A DNA stretch of 64,000 nucleotides, taken from positions 930,001 to 994,000 of the forward strand of contig CANMSE010000002.1 in assembly GCA_947500555.1 (NCBI GenBank), given 5' to 3'. The translations under genes and the position numbers were made by a program. Below the pieces are notes generated by a model. That model searched no databases. It was not told where the DNA came from and saw only the letters and a list, made by a program, of their open reading frames with translations. Positions 17,618 to 25,994 of the stretch are shown piece by piece. This DNA comes from an uncultured Fulvivirga sp. (GTDB lineage: Bacteria > Bacteroidota > Bacteroidia > Cytophagales > Cyclobacteriaceae). The number at the start of each line of letters is the position of its first letter. The stretch's first letter is position 1.

Positions 17618-19645
17618 ATGAGGATAATCTTCCTACTATTTATTTCCTTATTATTCATTTTAAATAGTTCAGCTCAAAAAGTTTTTTGGGCAAATGAGGT
17701 AATCGAGGTTTCGTCTGAATGGACTGCATCACGTCATTTGGTGTTACTTGGTGATGAATCTCACAAAGCCAAACAAGTACTGGGGGAACCTAATATATAC
17801 CCTGGAAGTAAAGGTTCTACGCGAGCCTGGGCTCCAAAGAGAGCAAAAGGAGTAGACTTCATAAAGGTTGGATTTGAAGAACCTATTAAAATTAAACAAA
17901 TAGCCATAGCAGAAACACTAAACCCCACGGCAATCTCAAAGGTTTTCGCTTATGATGCAAATGGCAGAGAGTACCTTGTCAATGTTTTCAACCCTAAACC
18001 CATTCCGATCAACGGTCGGCTGCTAAATCTATTTATGGAGGAAACAAGTTATGAGGTGGTAGCCATTAAAGTAGAAATAGATGGGAGCACTGTACCTGGA
18101 CATAACGGCATAGACGCTATAGCCATTTCAGACTCAGAAATTCCTATTAAAATTGATGTCTCTTTTGCCAAAGGAATTTACGCTGCAGTATCTCCTGAAA
18201 AACTTAGTGATAAAGTCAATAGTCCATACAAGGACCTAAAACCGCTAATTACTCCAGATGCCAACGCCATGTTTTTTAGTCGGGTAAATGACCCTAATAA
18301 TGTTGGTGGACAGAAGGACACGGAAGATATTTGGTATGCTGAAAAAGATACTAATGGGGAGTGGAAACAAGCCACCAATATTGGTGCACCATTGAATACT
18401 GATGGCCCTAATTTTATTTCTTCGATTATTCCTCATAAAAACGGTTATCTACTCTTACTTGGTAATAGATATAGAAAAAGAAAAATGACCGAAGGGCTGT
18501 CTCTGGCATATAAACTGGATAGTGGAATATCAAGCATAAAAAATATAAATATTGAAAACCAGGAAAACTACTCTCCTTATGCAAACTATTTCATGAGTCA
18601 AAATCAGAAAGCAATCCTTATGTCAGTACATCGGAGGGAGTCTTATGGTAAGAGAGATCTGTATGTAAGCCTTGTAAATGAACAGGGTATATGGAAAACA
18701 CCAATTAATTTAGGTGAAGCCATAAATACCTCTGATGAAGAGTCGTCACCATTCTTAGCACCTGATGGTCGAACGCTATATTTCTCTTCCAAGGGACATT
18801 TAGGTTTTGGCGGCAGTGATGTATTCGTATCCCACAGACTAGATGACACCTGGAAAAACTGGTCAGAGCCTGAAAATCTTGGTCCTATCATTAACAATGA
18901 AAATGATCAAATATTTTTTCAATTAGAGTATGATAGCAAATATGCATATTACGTTAATGGTACTGGTGACTATGCCGATATTTATCGAATTGAATTGCCT
19001 GTTATGCATCTACCAGAACCAATCATTACGGTGCATGGAAGAGTATTGGATAGAAAAACTTTGAAGCCCCTCGATCAGGCTCATATCTCACTCCTAAATA
19101 ATACAAACAATTATATCGAAGCTGAAATTACAACTGAACAGGATGGCTATTACAGTTTTGCCCTACCGATAGGTGCTGTTTATGAACTCAATGCTTCCAG
19201 AGAAGACTATGTTTCTGTAGAACATGAACCCATGGATTTACATTCTGTTTATGAAAGTGATAGTTTGCACAAGGATATTTTAATGTCTCCAATTGAAGTA
19301 GGAGAGCGAATTTCACTTGATAATATTTATTTCGATTTTGATAAAGCAACTCTAAGACCCGAATCCTCACCACAGCTCAATAAGGTAGTTACTTTTCTTA
19401 AGGATAATAAAAAAATCAAAATTCAACTAGATGGACATACCTGTTCTATAGGTAAAGATGATTACAATCAAAAATTGTCTGAAGATCGTGCAAGAGCAGT
19501 CTTAGAGTATTTAACTGAAAATGGTATTAAAGAAAAAAGGCTAAGTTCATTTGGGTTTGGAGAAACAAAACCTAGAGAAACTAACGACCTTGAAGCGGGT
19601 AGAGAGAAAAATAGAAGGGTAGAATTCGTTATTCTGGAACTATGA
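17618..19645 (+). CDS. OmpA-family protein with PD40 propeller and carboxypeptidase-regulatory-like domain
   Basis: The 675-residue exported protein has a signal peptide (about 1-19, ending SSAQ) and an N-terminal domain (WANEVIEVSSEWTASR...KQVLGEPN) seen in Cytophagales OmpA proteins. A PD40/WD40-like propeller follows (about 210-460, with DGRTLYFSSKGHLGFGGSD). Next is a carboxypeptidase-regulatory-like beta-sandwich (about 470-550, VHGRVLDRKTLKPL), then the OmpA peptidoglycan-binding domain (about 565-675, IYFDFDKATLRPES). In the binding loop the usual Asp of GHTD is Cys609 (GHTCSIG), while the partner Arg624 (LSEDRA) is kept. It probably ties the adhesin/SprF complex to peptidoglycan (inference). 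It ends with a 6-base convergent overlap on the proline dehydrogenase gene. Confidence 0.87.
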   Translation: MRIIFLLFISLLFILNSSAQKVFWANEVIEVSSEWTASRHLVLLGDESHKAKQVLGEPNIYPGSKGSTRAWAPKRAKGVDFIKVGFEEPIKIKQIAIAETLNPTAISKVFAYDANGREYLVNVFNPKPIPINGRLLNLFMEETSYEVVAIKVEIDGSTVPGHNGIDAIAISDSEIPIKIDVSFAKGIYAAVSPEKLSDKVNSPYKDLKPLITPDANAMFFSRVNDPNNVGGQKDTEDIWYAEKDTNGEWKQATNIGAPLNTDGPNFISSIIPHKNGYLLLLGNRYRKRKMTEGLSLAYKLDSGISSIKNINIENQENYSPYANYFMSQNQKAILMSVHRRESYGKRDLYVSLVNEQGIWKTPINLGEAINTSDEESSPFLAPDGRTLYFSSKGHLGFGGSDVFVSHRLDDTWKNWSEPENLGPIINNENDQIFFQLEYDSKYAYYVNGTGDYADIYRIELPVMHLPEPIITVHGRVLDRKTLKPLDQAHISLLNNTNNYIEAEITTEQDGYYSFALPIGAVYELNASREDYVSVEHEPMDLHSVYESDSLHKDILMSPIEVGERISLDNIYFDFDKATLRPESSPQLNKVVTFLKDNKKIKIQLDGHTCSIGKDDYNQKLSEDRARAVLEYLTENGIKEKRLSSFGFGETKPRETNDLEAGREKNRRVEFVILEL

Positions 19646-20824
19646 GTTCGACTTTCTCCTCTTGATCTCACTCCTTATTAAAGAAAGCTCTCTGCTGCTT
19701 TGTCCGGCTACTGAAGTGTTTTCATTTGCTCTCCTCAACAAATATGGAATGACTGATTTGACAGGTCCATAGGGCACATATTTGGCCACATTATAATTAG
19801 CCTTCGCTAAATTGAATGAAATATTGTCGCTCATACCATATAGTTGAGCAAACCAAACACGAGGGTCATTATTCTTCATACCATGCTTCTCCATAAGTAG
19901 TGCAAGGTAGTAGTTACTATATTCGTTATGTGAGCCGCATACTACTGATATTCTTTGTTTGTTATCAATGCAATAAGCTAACCCCTTATCAAAATTGATA
20001 TCCGTAGCCTCCTTGGTAGGTTGAATTGGACTTGAGTAGCCATGTTCCTCTGCCCGTTCACGTTCTTTTTCCATATAAGCCCCACGAACCAATTTTACTC
20101 CTAAATAATAATTGCTCATTGCTGCGTAATGAAATGCTTTTTTTAGGGCCTCCATCGTATTCGTTCTATACATCTGTAGTGTATTATAGACGATACATTT
20201 TTGACCGTTATATTGTTTCATCATCTCATACGCCAAAGAATCTATAGGGTCTTGAAGCCAAGTTTCTTCTGCATCAATTAGAATGGGCACATTGGCGCTA
20301 TGAGCCTCTTCACAGATTGCATTCACTCGTTGTTTCACTCTGTCAAAAGCGGAAGTTTCTTCAGAATTCAATTCAACCCCTTTTTGAATCTTTATTAGCA
20401 ATTCTGAAGATGCCAACCCTGTAACTTTAAAAACACTAAATGGAATATGACTTGAGTTTTTGGCTACTTCAATTGTCCTGATAATCTCATCACGGGTATG
20501 ATCAAAAGACTTTTCATCATCTTCACCTTCAACGGAGTAGTCCAAAATAGTCCCCACATTATACTTGCCGAGAGTGTCTATTGTAAGCTTACTTTCAGAA
20601 ATAGTCTCTCCGCCACAGAAGTGCTCAAAAATAGTATACTTAATTATACCCTTTATAGGAAGGCGTAAAGTCATTGCTAACTTAACCGATCCTGTAGATA
20701 AGGATGACATTAGCGGATTATTGACTACACTGAATAGGAAATTTGCCTTTTTTAAGGCTTTTGTATTTTTCGCTTCAAATGCGATGGAAGTATCATCAAA
20801 TGAAATATTCGATGCTAATTGCAT
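19640..20824 (-). CDS. Proline dehydrogenase
   Basis: The 394-residue flavoenzyme oxidises proline to pyrroline-5-carboxylate. It is a stand-alone (monofunctional) type, lacking the P5C dehydrogenase half of PutA. The FAD-dependent (beta-alpha)8 barrel motifs include ILDYSVEGEDDE, FKVTGLAS, ILIDAEETWLQDPID, VYNTLQMYRTNT and GVKLVRGAYMEKER. The C-terminal substrate region is VPYGPVKSVIPYLLRRANENT, containing the conserved Y-x-x-R-R. A consensus -7 box (TATCTTTG) lies 19 bases before the ATG. The gene diverges from aroB and converges on the OmpA-family gene with a 6-base overlap. Confidence 0.93.
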   Translation of the reverse strand: MQLASNISFDDTSIAFEAKNTKALKKANFLFSVVNNPLMSSLSTGSVKLAMTLRLPIKGIIKYTIFEHFCGGETISESKLTIDTLGKYNVGTILDYSVEGEDDEKSFDHTRDEIIRTIEVAKNSSHIPFSVFKVTGLASSELLIKIQKGVELNSEETSAFDRVKQRVNAICEEAHSANVPILIDAEETWLQDPIDSLAYEMMKQYNGQKCIVYNTLQMYRTNTMEALKKAFHYAAMSNYYLGVKLVRGAYMEKERERAEEHGYSSPIQPTKEATDINFDKGLAYCIDNKQRISVVCGSHNEYSNYYLALLMEKHGMKNNDPRVWFAQLYGMSDNISFNLAKANYNVAKYVPYGPVKSVIPYLLRRANENTSVAGQSSRELSLIRSEIKRRKSNS

Positions 20825-20842
20825 AGGCTAAATTTAGTGGAC

Positions 20843-20850
20843 CAAAGATA
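20843..20850 (-). promoter_or_regulatory. -7 promoter box for proline dehydrogenase
   Basis: The minus strand reads TATCTTTG (full TAnnTTTG match) 19 bases before the start codon, predicting a leader of about 12 bases. No clear -33 TTG is visible at 19 bases upstream. Confidence 0.5.
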
Positions 20851-20869
20851 TAAAATAACCCATAAGACG

Positions 20870-20899
20870 TTGTTTTGTTTTAATATTAAAATATCTTAG
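20870..20899 (+). promoter_or_regulatory. Probable aroB promoter (TTG-N19-TATCTTAG)
   Basis: TTG at 20870-20872 is followed after exactly 19 bases by TATCTTAG (20892-20899), close to the TAnnTTTG consensus with one change. Transcription would begin near 20906, about 23 bases before the GTG start of aroB. Confidence 0.4.
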
Positions 20900-20928
20900 C
20901 TCGCTTCTAATCATCTTATCAAATTATA

Positions 20929-21954
20929 GTGGAATCAATAGTATTCACAACTTCTATAGACCAAAAACTGCATGACTTCCTCTCGGAAAATACTTTCAGT
21001 CAAATAGCTATTTTAGTTGATGAAAATACTCGAGAACATTGCCTGCCCTTAATTACTGTTAAGAATGCCTTGATTATTCAGATCAACTCTGGTGAATCCT
21101 ACAAGTCAATTGATACATGCTCAGCCATATGGCTGGAACTAACCAAACACCAATTTGATCGTAAAAGCTTACTAATTAATCTAGGTGGTGGAGTCATTGG
21201 AGATATGGGTGGATTTTGTGCTCGCACGTACAAACGAGGCATTCATTTCATCAATATCCCTACCACATTACTTTCCCAAGTGGATGCAAGTGTAGGAGGA
21301 AAACTTGGAATTGATTTTAATCATTTTAAAAACCACATCGGCCTTTTTAGTGAACCAGACAAAGTGTTGATAGATCCTACTTTCCTAAAAACATTACCGG
21401 AAAGAGAGTTGAGATCTGGCTATGGAGAAGTAATAAAGCACAACTTGATTGCTGATAATCAAGGGTGGCAAAAGTTGACAAAAGACGATTGGCAAAAATC
21501 TGACTGGATTCATGTAATCAAACATTCAGTCAACATTAAAAATACCATTGTCAACAATGATCCCAAGGAGCGAGCAGCGAGGAAATCATTAAACTTCGGA
21601 CATACTATTGGTCATGCCATAGAGAGTCACTACTTAGAAAGTGCGTCACGGTTGTTACACGGAGAAGCCATTGCTATCGGTATGATATGTGAGGCTCATT
21701 TATCTTATCAAAAAAAAACACTGACACAAGACGAGCTGGTGTCAATAACACAAGGAATAACTTCTGTATTTGGTAAAAAAACAATAGACAGAGGAATTTA
21801 TGAAGTCCTATTGCAATTGATGAGTCAAGACAAGAAGAATGAAGCAGGTGAACTGCTATTTGTTCTACTTGAAGGTATTGGAAAGGTCAAATGGGATGTT
21901 AAAGTAACGGATAGTGAAATAATCCATGCCTTGGACTATCTTAATCAGATATAG
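20929..21954 (+). CDS. aroB: 3-dehydroquinate synthase
   Basis: The 341-residue enzyme converts DAHP to 3-dehydroquinate in the shikimate pathway. NAD-binding GGGVIGDMGGF, the PTTLLSQVDASVGGK substrate loop and the metal-site FGHTIGHAIE are all present, with HGEAIAIGM further on. The start is GTG at 20929 (MESIVFTTSID): no ATG lies upstream in frame after the promoter, and the length is normal for Bacteroidota AroB. The last 10 bases overlap the end of a small convergent gene. aroA follows on the same strand after about 260 bases, so two shikimate enzymes flank the small gene. Confidence 0.93.
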   Translation: MESIVFTTSIDQKLHDFLSENTFSQIAILVDENTREHCLPLITVKNALIIQINSGESYKSIDTCSAIWLELTKHQFDRKSLLINLGGGVIGDMGGFCARTYKRGIHFINIPTTLLSQVDASVGGKLGIDFNHFKNHIGLFSEPDKVLIDPTFLKTLPERELRSGYGEVIKHNLIADNQGWQKLTKDDWQKSDWIHVIKHSVNIKNTIVNNDPKERAARKSLNFGHTIGHAIESHYLESASRLLHGEAIAIGMICEAHLSYQKKTLTQDELVSITQGITSVFGKKTIDRGIYEVLLQLMSQDKKNEAGELLFVLLEGIGKVKWDVKVTDSEIIHALDYLNQI

Positions 21955-22118
21955 TTTACTTCACCATCAAAAGGGTCTTTTTCTAAAGACTTAACTTCAG
22001 CCTCTTTTTTAACCAATAAATTCTTAGTTTTTTTTCCGGTTTTCCCAAATGCCATAACGGCTACGGCTGCTCCTGTTGCTACCCCAAAAAGCAAAGCCAA
22101 TTTCTTTGTAGTTTTCAT
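21945..22118 (-). CDS. Small protein with one hydrophobic segment (57 residues)
   Basis: An intact 58-codon frame runs leftward from the ATG at 22116-22118 to a TGA at 21945-21947. The product begins MKTTKKLALLFGVATGAAVA, continues with a Lys/Gly-rich stretch (GKTGKKTKNLLVKKEAEVK) and ends DPFDGEVNYI. The first 24 residues look like a membrane segment of the YtxH or Gly/Ala-rich type, followed by a charged cytoplasmic tail. The codon use and the sensible protein pattern support a real gene. It fills the otherwise unexplained gap between aroB and aroA and overlaps the aroB stop by 10 bases. I do not recognise the family, and the function is unknown. Confidence 0.65.
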   Translation of the reverse strand: MKTTKKLALLFGVATGAAVAVMAFGKTGKKTKNLLVKKEAEVKSLEKDPFDGEVNYI

Positions 22119-22214
22119 AATTTTAATGTTCTTTCTATAGACAATAACCCCTTGAGGCTACATTATATACGCATTTTGGACTAATATTGTTCACAACTTT
22201 TACTGATAAAAACG

Positions 22215-23447
22215 GTGACCATCAATAATCTTATTCTAAAGCACCAAGATGACTTTAATCTTGAAACAATTTCCTTGCCAGCTTCCAAAAGTGTTGCGAA
22301 TCGAGCTTTAATAATTAGTGCTCTTGCAGGTGGAGGCTCGAACTTAGAAAACATTTCTGAAGCTAGAGATACACAGACAATGCAACGTTTACTTTTGTCC
22401 ATGGAAAAGGAATTGGACGTTCTTGATGCGGGTACAACCATGCGTTTCCTTACTGCTTATTTAGTAATAACAAATCAAACCAAAGTATTGACAGGGTCAA
22501 CAAGAATGCTTGAGCGTCCAATAGGTATTTTAGTTGAGGCATTGAGAGAGCTGGGGGGCCGCATTGACTATATAACCAAAGAGGGTTTTCCACCATTAAA
22601 ATTTAAAGGCTTCATAGATCTTGGCAAGGATAGGATTCAAGTTAGAGGTGATGTAAGCAGTCAATACATATCGGCCATACTGATGATTGCTCCACTTCTT
22701 AAAAAAGGTCTTAAAATTGAGCTGACTGGAAAAATTGGAAGTCGGCCATATATTGAAATTACTCTATCTATCATGAGAAGCTTTGGAGTTCATTCGACAT
22801 TTGATAAAAATATCATTACTGTTGGCCCTCAGGAATATAAGGCCGTTGATTATAAAATAGAACCAGATTGGTCAGCAGCAAGCTACTGGTACAGCTTTGT
22901 AGCATTAAGTAGTAATTCTACAGTAAGAATCAAAGATTTAAGATTGCCAGCATTACAAGGTGATAGTGTCATTGTAGATATCATGAGACCTTTGGGTGTG
23001 GAAAGCCATTTTGATAATGATGGTGTAACACTCAAAAAAATTGAACACGTCAGTGAGTTTGAATACGACTTCACAGATTGCCCTGATTTAGCTCAGACAA
23101 TAACAGTAATCTGTGCTGCCAAAAATATCAAGGGTTCATTTACCGGACTAGAGAGCCTAAAGATTAAAGAGACTGATAGAATTCAGGCTTTACAAAACGA
23201 GCTTTCTAAAATAGGAACCCAACTAAAGGAAAATGACTCAAACTGGGAGCTAATTCCAAACTATGAAGTCAAAACTAATACCGTCACCATCAATACCTAT
23301 GACGATCATAGAATGGCAATGGCTTTTGCTCCTTTAGTCATGAAAAGTTCAGTGGAAATTGAGAATCCTTCCGTTGTAAGTAAATCATATCCTCGGTTTT
23401 GGGAAGACCTTAAGAAGGTGCAGCTAAACGTGATCGAAGGTGCTTAA
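22215..23447 (+). CDS. aroA: 3-phosphoshikimate 1-carboxyvinyltransferase (EPSP synthase)
   Basis: The 410-residue enzyme joins phosphoenolpyruvate to shikimate-3-phosphate, the sixth shikimate step. Visible motifs are LPASKSVANRALI (substrate-binding Lys-Ser), LDAGTTMRFLTAYL (PEP-binding loop), the SSQYISAILM region, LKIKETDRIQAL and the C-terminal YDDHRMAMAFAPL. The start is GTG at 22215 (MTINNLIL), and no better ATG exists nearby. aroB lies upstream with the small minus-strand gene between them. The 3' end overlaps the convergent metal-binding protein gene by 38 bases, the longest of the convergent overlaps in the window. Confidence 0.94.
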   Translation: MTINNLILKHQDDFNLETISLPASKSVANRALIISALAGGGSNLENISEARDTQTMQRLLLSMEKELDVLDAGTTMRFLTAYLVITNQTKVLTGSTRMLERPIGILVEALRELGGRIDYITKEGFPPLKFKGFIDLGKDRIQVRGDVSSQYISAILMIAPLLKKGLKIELTGKIGSRPYIEITLSIMRSFGVHSTFDKNIITVGPQEYKAVDYKIEPDWSAASYWYSFVALSSNSTVRIKDLRLPALQGDSVIVDIMRPLGVESHFDNDGVTLKKIEHVSEFEYDFTDCPDLAQTITVICAAKNIKGSFTGLESLKIKETDRIQALQNELSKIGTQLKENDSNWELIPNYEVKTNTVTINTYDDHRMAMAFAPLVMKSSVEIENPSVVSKSYPRFWEDLKKVQLNVIEGA

Positions 23448-24195
23448 AATATGCCGCGCTTCTAAGAAGCCGACTTCCATACCAGGAAAATAACTCTCCG
23501 TCAACGAGAATAACTTTTGCCTGAAACCTCTTTTCATAGCTCTGAATATGTTTCTCGTTAAAAGGAAAGGGCTCTGAAGACAATAAAATTACATCTGGTT
23601 TCAATGACTCGATTTCAAGATCGGTTATTTCAGGGTATCGACTATTGATGGCAAGATTATTAAAGGCGCAAAGTTTTAACATCTGATCTATAAAAGTATT
23701 ACGGCCAGCAATCATTTTAGGATTATCCCAAATAAAATAAAGAGCATTAACTTTTTCAAAATCTTGAAGCTCGCTAAATGATTGAGATATTTTAGACACC
23801 AGTTGTTTAGCTCGTTCCTGTCTATTGACTACTTCACCAAGATTGATCATCATATCATAAGCCTTATCTAAAGTAGAAATATCACTCATCCATACAGGAT
23901 ATCTCTCCTTTAATCTGTTGATTCCAGACTCATAATTCTCCTCCTTATTACCAATAATCAAATCTGGTTTTAACTTATCGATGACGTCAAAACGAAAATT
24001 TTTCGTTCCTCCTATAACCGTCTTTTGTTTGACGCTCTCATTCGGATGAATACAAAATTTTGTTAAACCGACTATCTCTACATCAAGCCCGAGTTCAAAA
24101 AGAAGCTCTGTTTGAGATGGCACCAGGGAAATTATCCTGAGTGGTCTTTCAGGACTTTTAACTTCGCACCCCATCTGATCTTTAAAAAGTCTCAC
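23410..24195 (-). CDS. Helical-backbone metal receptor (BtuF/FepB-like) without signal peptide
   Basis: The 261-residue protein has the two-lobed periplasmic-binding fold of cobalamin and siderophore receptors. The opening lobe is RIISLVPSQTELLFELGLDVEIVGLTKFC, then LKPDLIIGNKEEN, a long helix, and the second lobe with LESLKPDVILLSSEPFPF. No signal peptide or lipobox precedes the domain, so it appears cytoplasmic or uses another route. Stand-alone cytoplasmic members of this family exist in Bacteroidota, and their ligand is not known to me. No ABC permease or ATPase gene is adjacent. It lies just after the yfiR terminator and overlaps aroA by 38 bases. Confidence 0.8.
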   Translation of the reverse strand: MRLFKDQMGCEVKSPERPLRIISLVPSQTELLFELGLDVEIVGLTKFCIHPNESVKQKTVIGGTKNFRFDVIDKLKPDLIIGNKEENYESGINRLKERYPVWMSDISTLDKAYDMMINLGEVVNRQERAKQLVSKISQSFSELQDFEKVNALYFIWDNPKMIAGRNTFIDQMLKLCAFNNLAINSRYPEITDLEIESLKPDVILLSSEPFPFNEKHIQSYEKRFQAKVILVDGELFSWYGSRLLRSAAYFKHLRSRLAAPS

Positions 24196-24224
24196 ATGTC
24201 AAACCTATTGGTTCTATCATAAAC

Positions 24225-24260
24225 AAAAAAGCCATCCGCTAGCTAGCGGATGGCTTTTTG
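24225..24260. terminator. Bidirectional intrinsic terminator after the YfiR gene
   Basis: A perfect 24-base palindrome, GCCATCCGCTAG and its complement (24231-24254), is flanked by a run of six A (24225-24230) and a run of five T (24255-24259). It is 18 bases past the YfiR stop on the minus strand and about 30 bases before the receptor gene, so it separates the two transcripts. Confidence 0.85.
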
Positions 24261-24276
24261 AGAATAAAGTTTATAA

Positions 24277-24798
24277 TTAGATTAAAATTGCCATCGCTGT
24301 CAATTGACTTGATGTTCTCAAGCTAGCATTAGACATGGCTGCTTGATTTAATTCAAATTTTAATCGCCCATCTAGTACTTTAAAGTTTATACAACTGCCT
24401 TTGGCCCCAAGCCCTCTTTTGTTTGACACAGTTAGTGTTGCACTTGACCCTAAAGTGCCTAGCACGTCTTCGAATTGGCTACTGGCACTTGTACCAACAT
24501 ATAAAAGTTGAACACCTGAAACTTCTGCAGCCGAGTTAAATTTCTTGATGATAAACTTCTTACCGCCTCTCTCCTTATTTCCATACCAGGTATTTAAGGT
24601 ATTGTATACGTCATCATCCTTTAGAACACCAATAACGAAGTCTCCAGTATTTTTATCACCTGGCCACTGTATATACTTCAAAAAGTTGTAGATCATCATT
24701 GAATGCAACTCATGTTCTGGTCTATTTTGAGCTTGTGTTTGAGCTTGAAACAACATGCTCGCTGCAAAAACAAGTAATACTATCCTGATTGATTTCAT
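24277..24798 (-). CDS. YfiR-family (DUF4154) periplasmic protein
   Basis: The exported protein is 173 residues from the start chosen here. The frame continues 30 bases further to an ATG at 24828. However, a -7 box at 24833-24840 would put the transcription start on or next to that codon, and the ATG at 24798 begins a clean signal peptide (MKSIRIVLLVFAASML, cleavage near AQTQAQ). Family marks are HELHSMMIYNFLKYIQWPG near the start, then FVIGVLKDDDVYNTL and the late CINFKVLDGRLKFELNQAAM. In Pseudomonas, YfiR represses a membrane diguanylate cyclase. No cyclase gene is nearby here, so its partner is unknown. The gene is monocistronic, closed by a strong terminator. Confidence 0.8.
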   Translation of the reverse strand: MKSIRIVLLVFAASMLFQAQTQAQNRPEHELHSMMIYNFLKYIQWPGDKNTGDFVIGVLKDDDVYNTLNTWYGNKERGGKKFIIKKFNSAAEVSGVQLLYVGTSASSQFEDVLGTLGSSATLTVSNKRGLGAKGSCINFKVLDGRLKFELNQAAMSNASLRTSSQLTAMAILI

Positions 24799-24832
24799 TA
24801 GATTGCTCTGTTTACTTACAAAATTCATTCTG

Positions 24833-24840
24833 CAAACTTA
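24833..24840 (-). promoter_or_regulatory. -7 promoter box for the YfiR gene
   Basis: The minus strand reads TAAGTTTG, matching TAnnTTTG. The -33 position 19 bases upstream reads TTCA, a weak match. The predicted start of transcription falls at about 24827, which argues for the downstream ATG at 24798 as the true translation start. Confidence 0.45.
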
Positions 24841-24920
24841 CTAAACCCTATTTGTTAATTGAAGGATTCAGTTACTTCAAATGTCTGAATGTAAGGAATT
24901 TATGAACTTTAAATTAGTTT

Positions 24921-25991
24921 TTATTTCAAATAACGAAAATCGTGCCCGTTTTTAAGTTGAAGAAGAAAAGCGTGAATAAGCTTTATCACATTGCTGACAT
25001 CTTCTTTATGTACTGTTTCAACGGTTGTATGCATATATTTTAGAGGCAGCGATATTAATGCGGAAGCTACTCCTTGATTTGAGTATGCAAATGCATCAGT
25101 ATCAGTACCTGTCGCTCTTGAGGCAGCAGCTCGCTGGAACGGAATCTTACTTTTCTCTGCTACTTTTATTATCTGATCGAGTACATTATTATGAACCGCT
25201 GGCCCATAAGTTAGTACTGGGCCCTGGCCAGCTTTTTGAAATCCGCTTTCTATTTTATTATACATTGGTGAAGTTGTCTCATGGCATACATCCGTCACAA
25301 TTGCCACATCAGGGCTTATACGTTCTGCAATCATCTGAGCTCCTCTCAAGCCCACTTCTTCTTGCACTGCGTTGACAATGTAAAGGCCGAAATCCAACTT
25401 TTTCTTTTCTTTCTTTAGCATTCGGGCAACTTCAGCAATCATAAAACCACCTATCCGATTATCCAGAGCTCGTCCTACTAAGAAATTTTTATTTAAGTCA
25501 ATGAGTTCATCATCAAAAGTCATGACACTCCCTACATGTACCCCTAGCTTCTCAACTTCCTCTTTGCTGCTGCACCCAATATCAACAAAGATGTTTTTTA
25601 AAGAAGGTTGTTCTTCGGTCTTACCATTTCTAACATGAATAGCCGGCCAACCAAATATTCCCTTTACTATTCCTTTCTTAGTATGAATATTTACTCTTTT
25701 CGAAGGAGCTATTTGATGATCAGATCCTCCATTTCTTCTGACGTAGATATAACCCTCCTCAGTGATGTAGTTGACAAACCAAGATATTTCATCAGCATGT
25801 GCCTCTATGACTACTTTATAATCAGCATCAGGATTAATAATTCCCACAACTGTACCGTAAGTATCAGTGATATATTCATCTATATAAGGCTTAATGTAAT
25901 CCAACCAAATCTCTTGACCAGACTTTTCAAAACCAGTGGGTGATGCATTATTTAAATACTTATCGAGAAATTTTCTGCTATTCTTATCCAT
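24921..25991 (-). CDS. M42-family metallopeptidase (aminopeptidase/endoglucanase-like)
   Basis: The 356-residue cytoplasmic enzyme belongs to the dizinc M42 peptidases, which remove N-terminal residues from peptides. The expected residues are all visible: His65 and Asp67 (EAHADEIS), Asp177 (GRALDNRIGG), Glu211-Glu212 (QEEVGLRG), Asp234 (VTDVCHE) and His321 (KYMHTTVE). No signal peptide is present. It is the last gene of a three-gene unit (carboxylase beta, SDR, peptidase), with 3 bases between it and the SDR gene. Why a peptidase sits with an acyl-CoA carboxylase is unclear. Coupling to amino-acid catabolism is a guess. Confidence 0.9.
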   Translation of the reverse strand: MDKNSRKFLDKYLNNASPTGFEKSGQEIWLDYIKPYIDEYITDTYGTVVGIINPDADYKVVIEAHADEISWFVNYITEEGYIYVRRNGGSDHQIAPSKRVNIHTKKGIVKGIFGWPAIHVRNGKTEEQPSLKNIFVDIGCSSKEEVEKLGVHVGSVMTFDDELIDLNKNFLVGRALDNRIGGFMIAEVARMLKKEKKKLDFGLYIVNAVQEEVGLRGAQMIAERISPDVAIVTDVCHETTSPMYNKIESGFQKAGQGPVLTYGPAVHNNVLDQIIKVAEKSKIPFQRAAASRATGTDTDAFAYSNQGVASALISLPLKYMHTTVETVHKEDVSNVIKLIHAFLLQLKNGHDFRYLK

Positions 25992-25994
25992 AAA

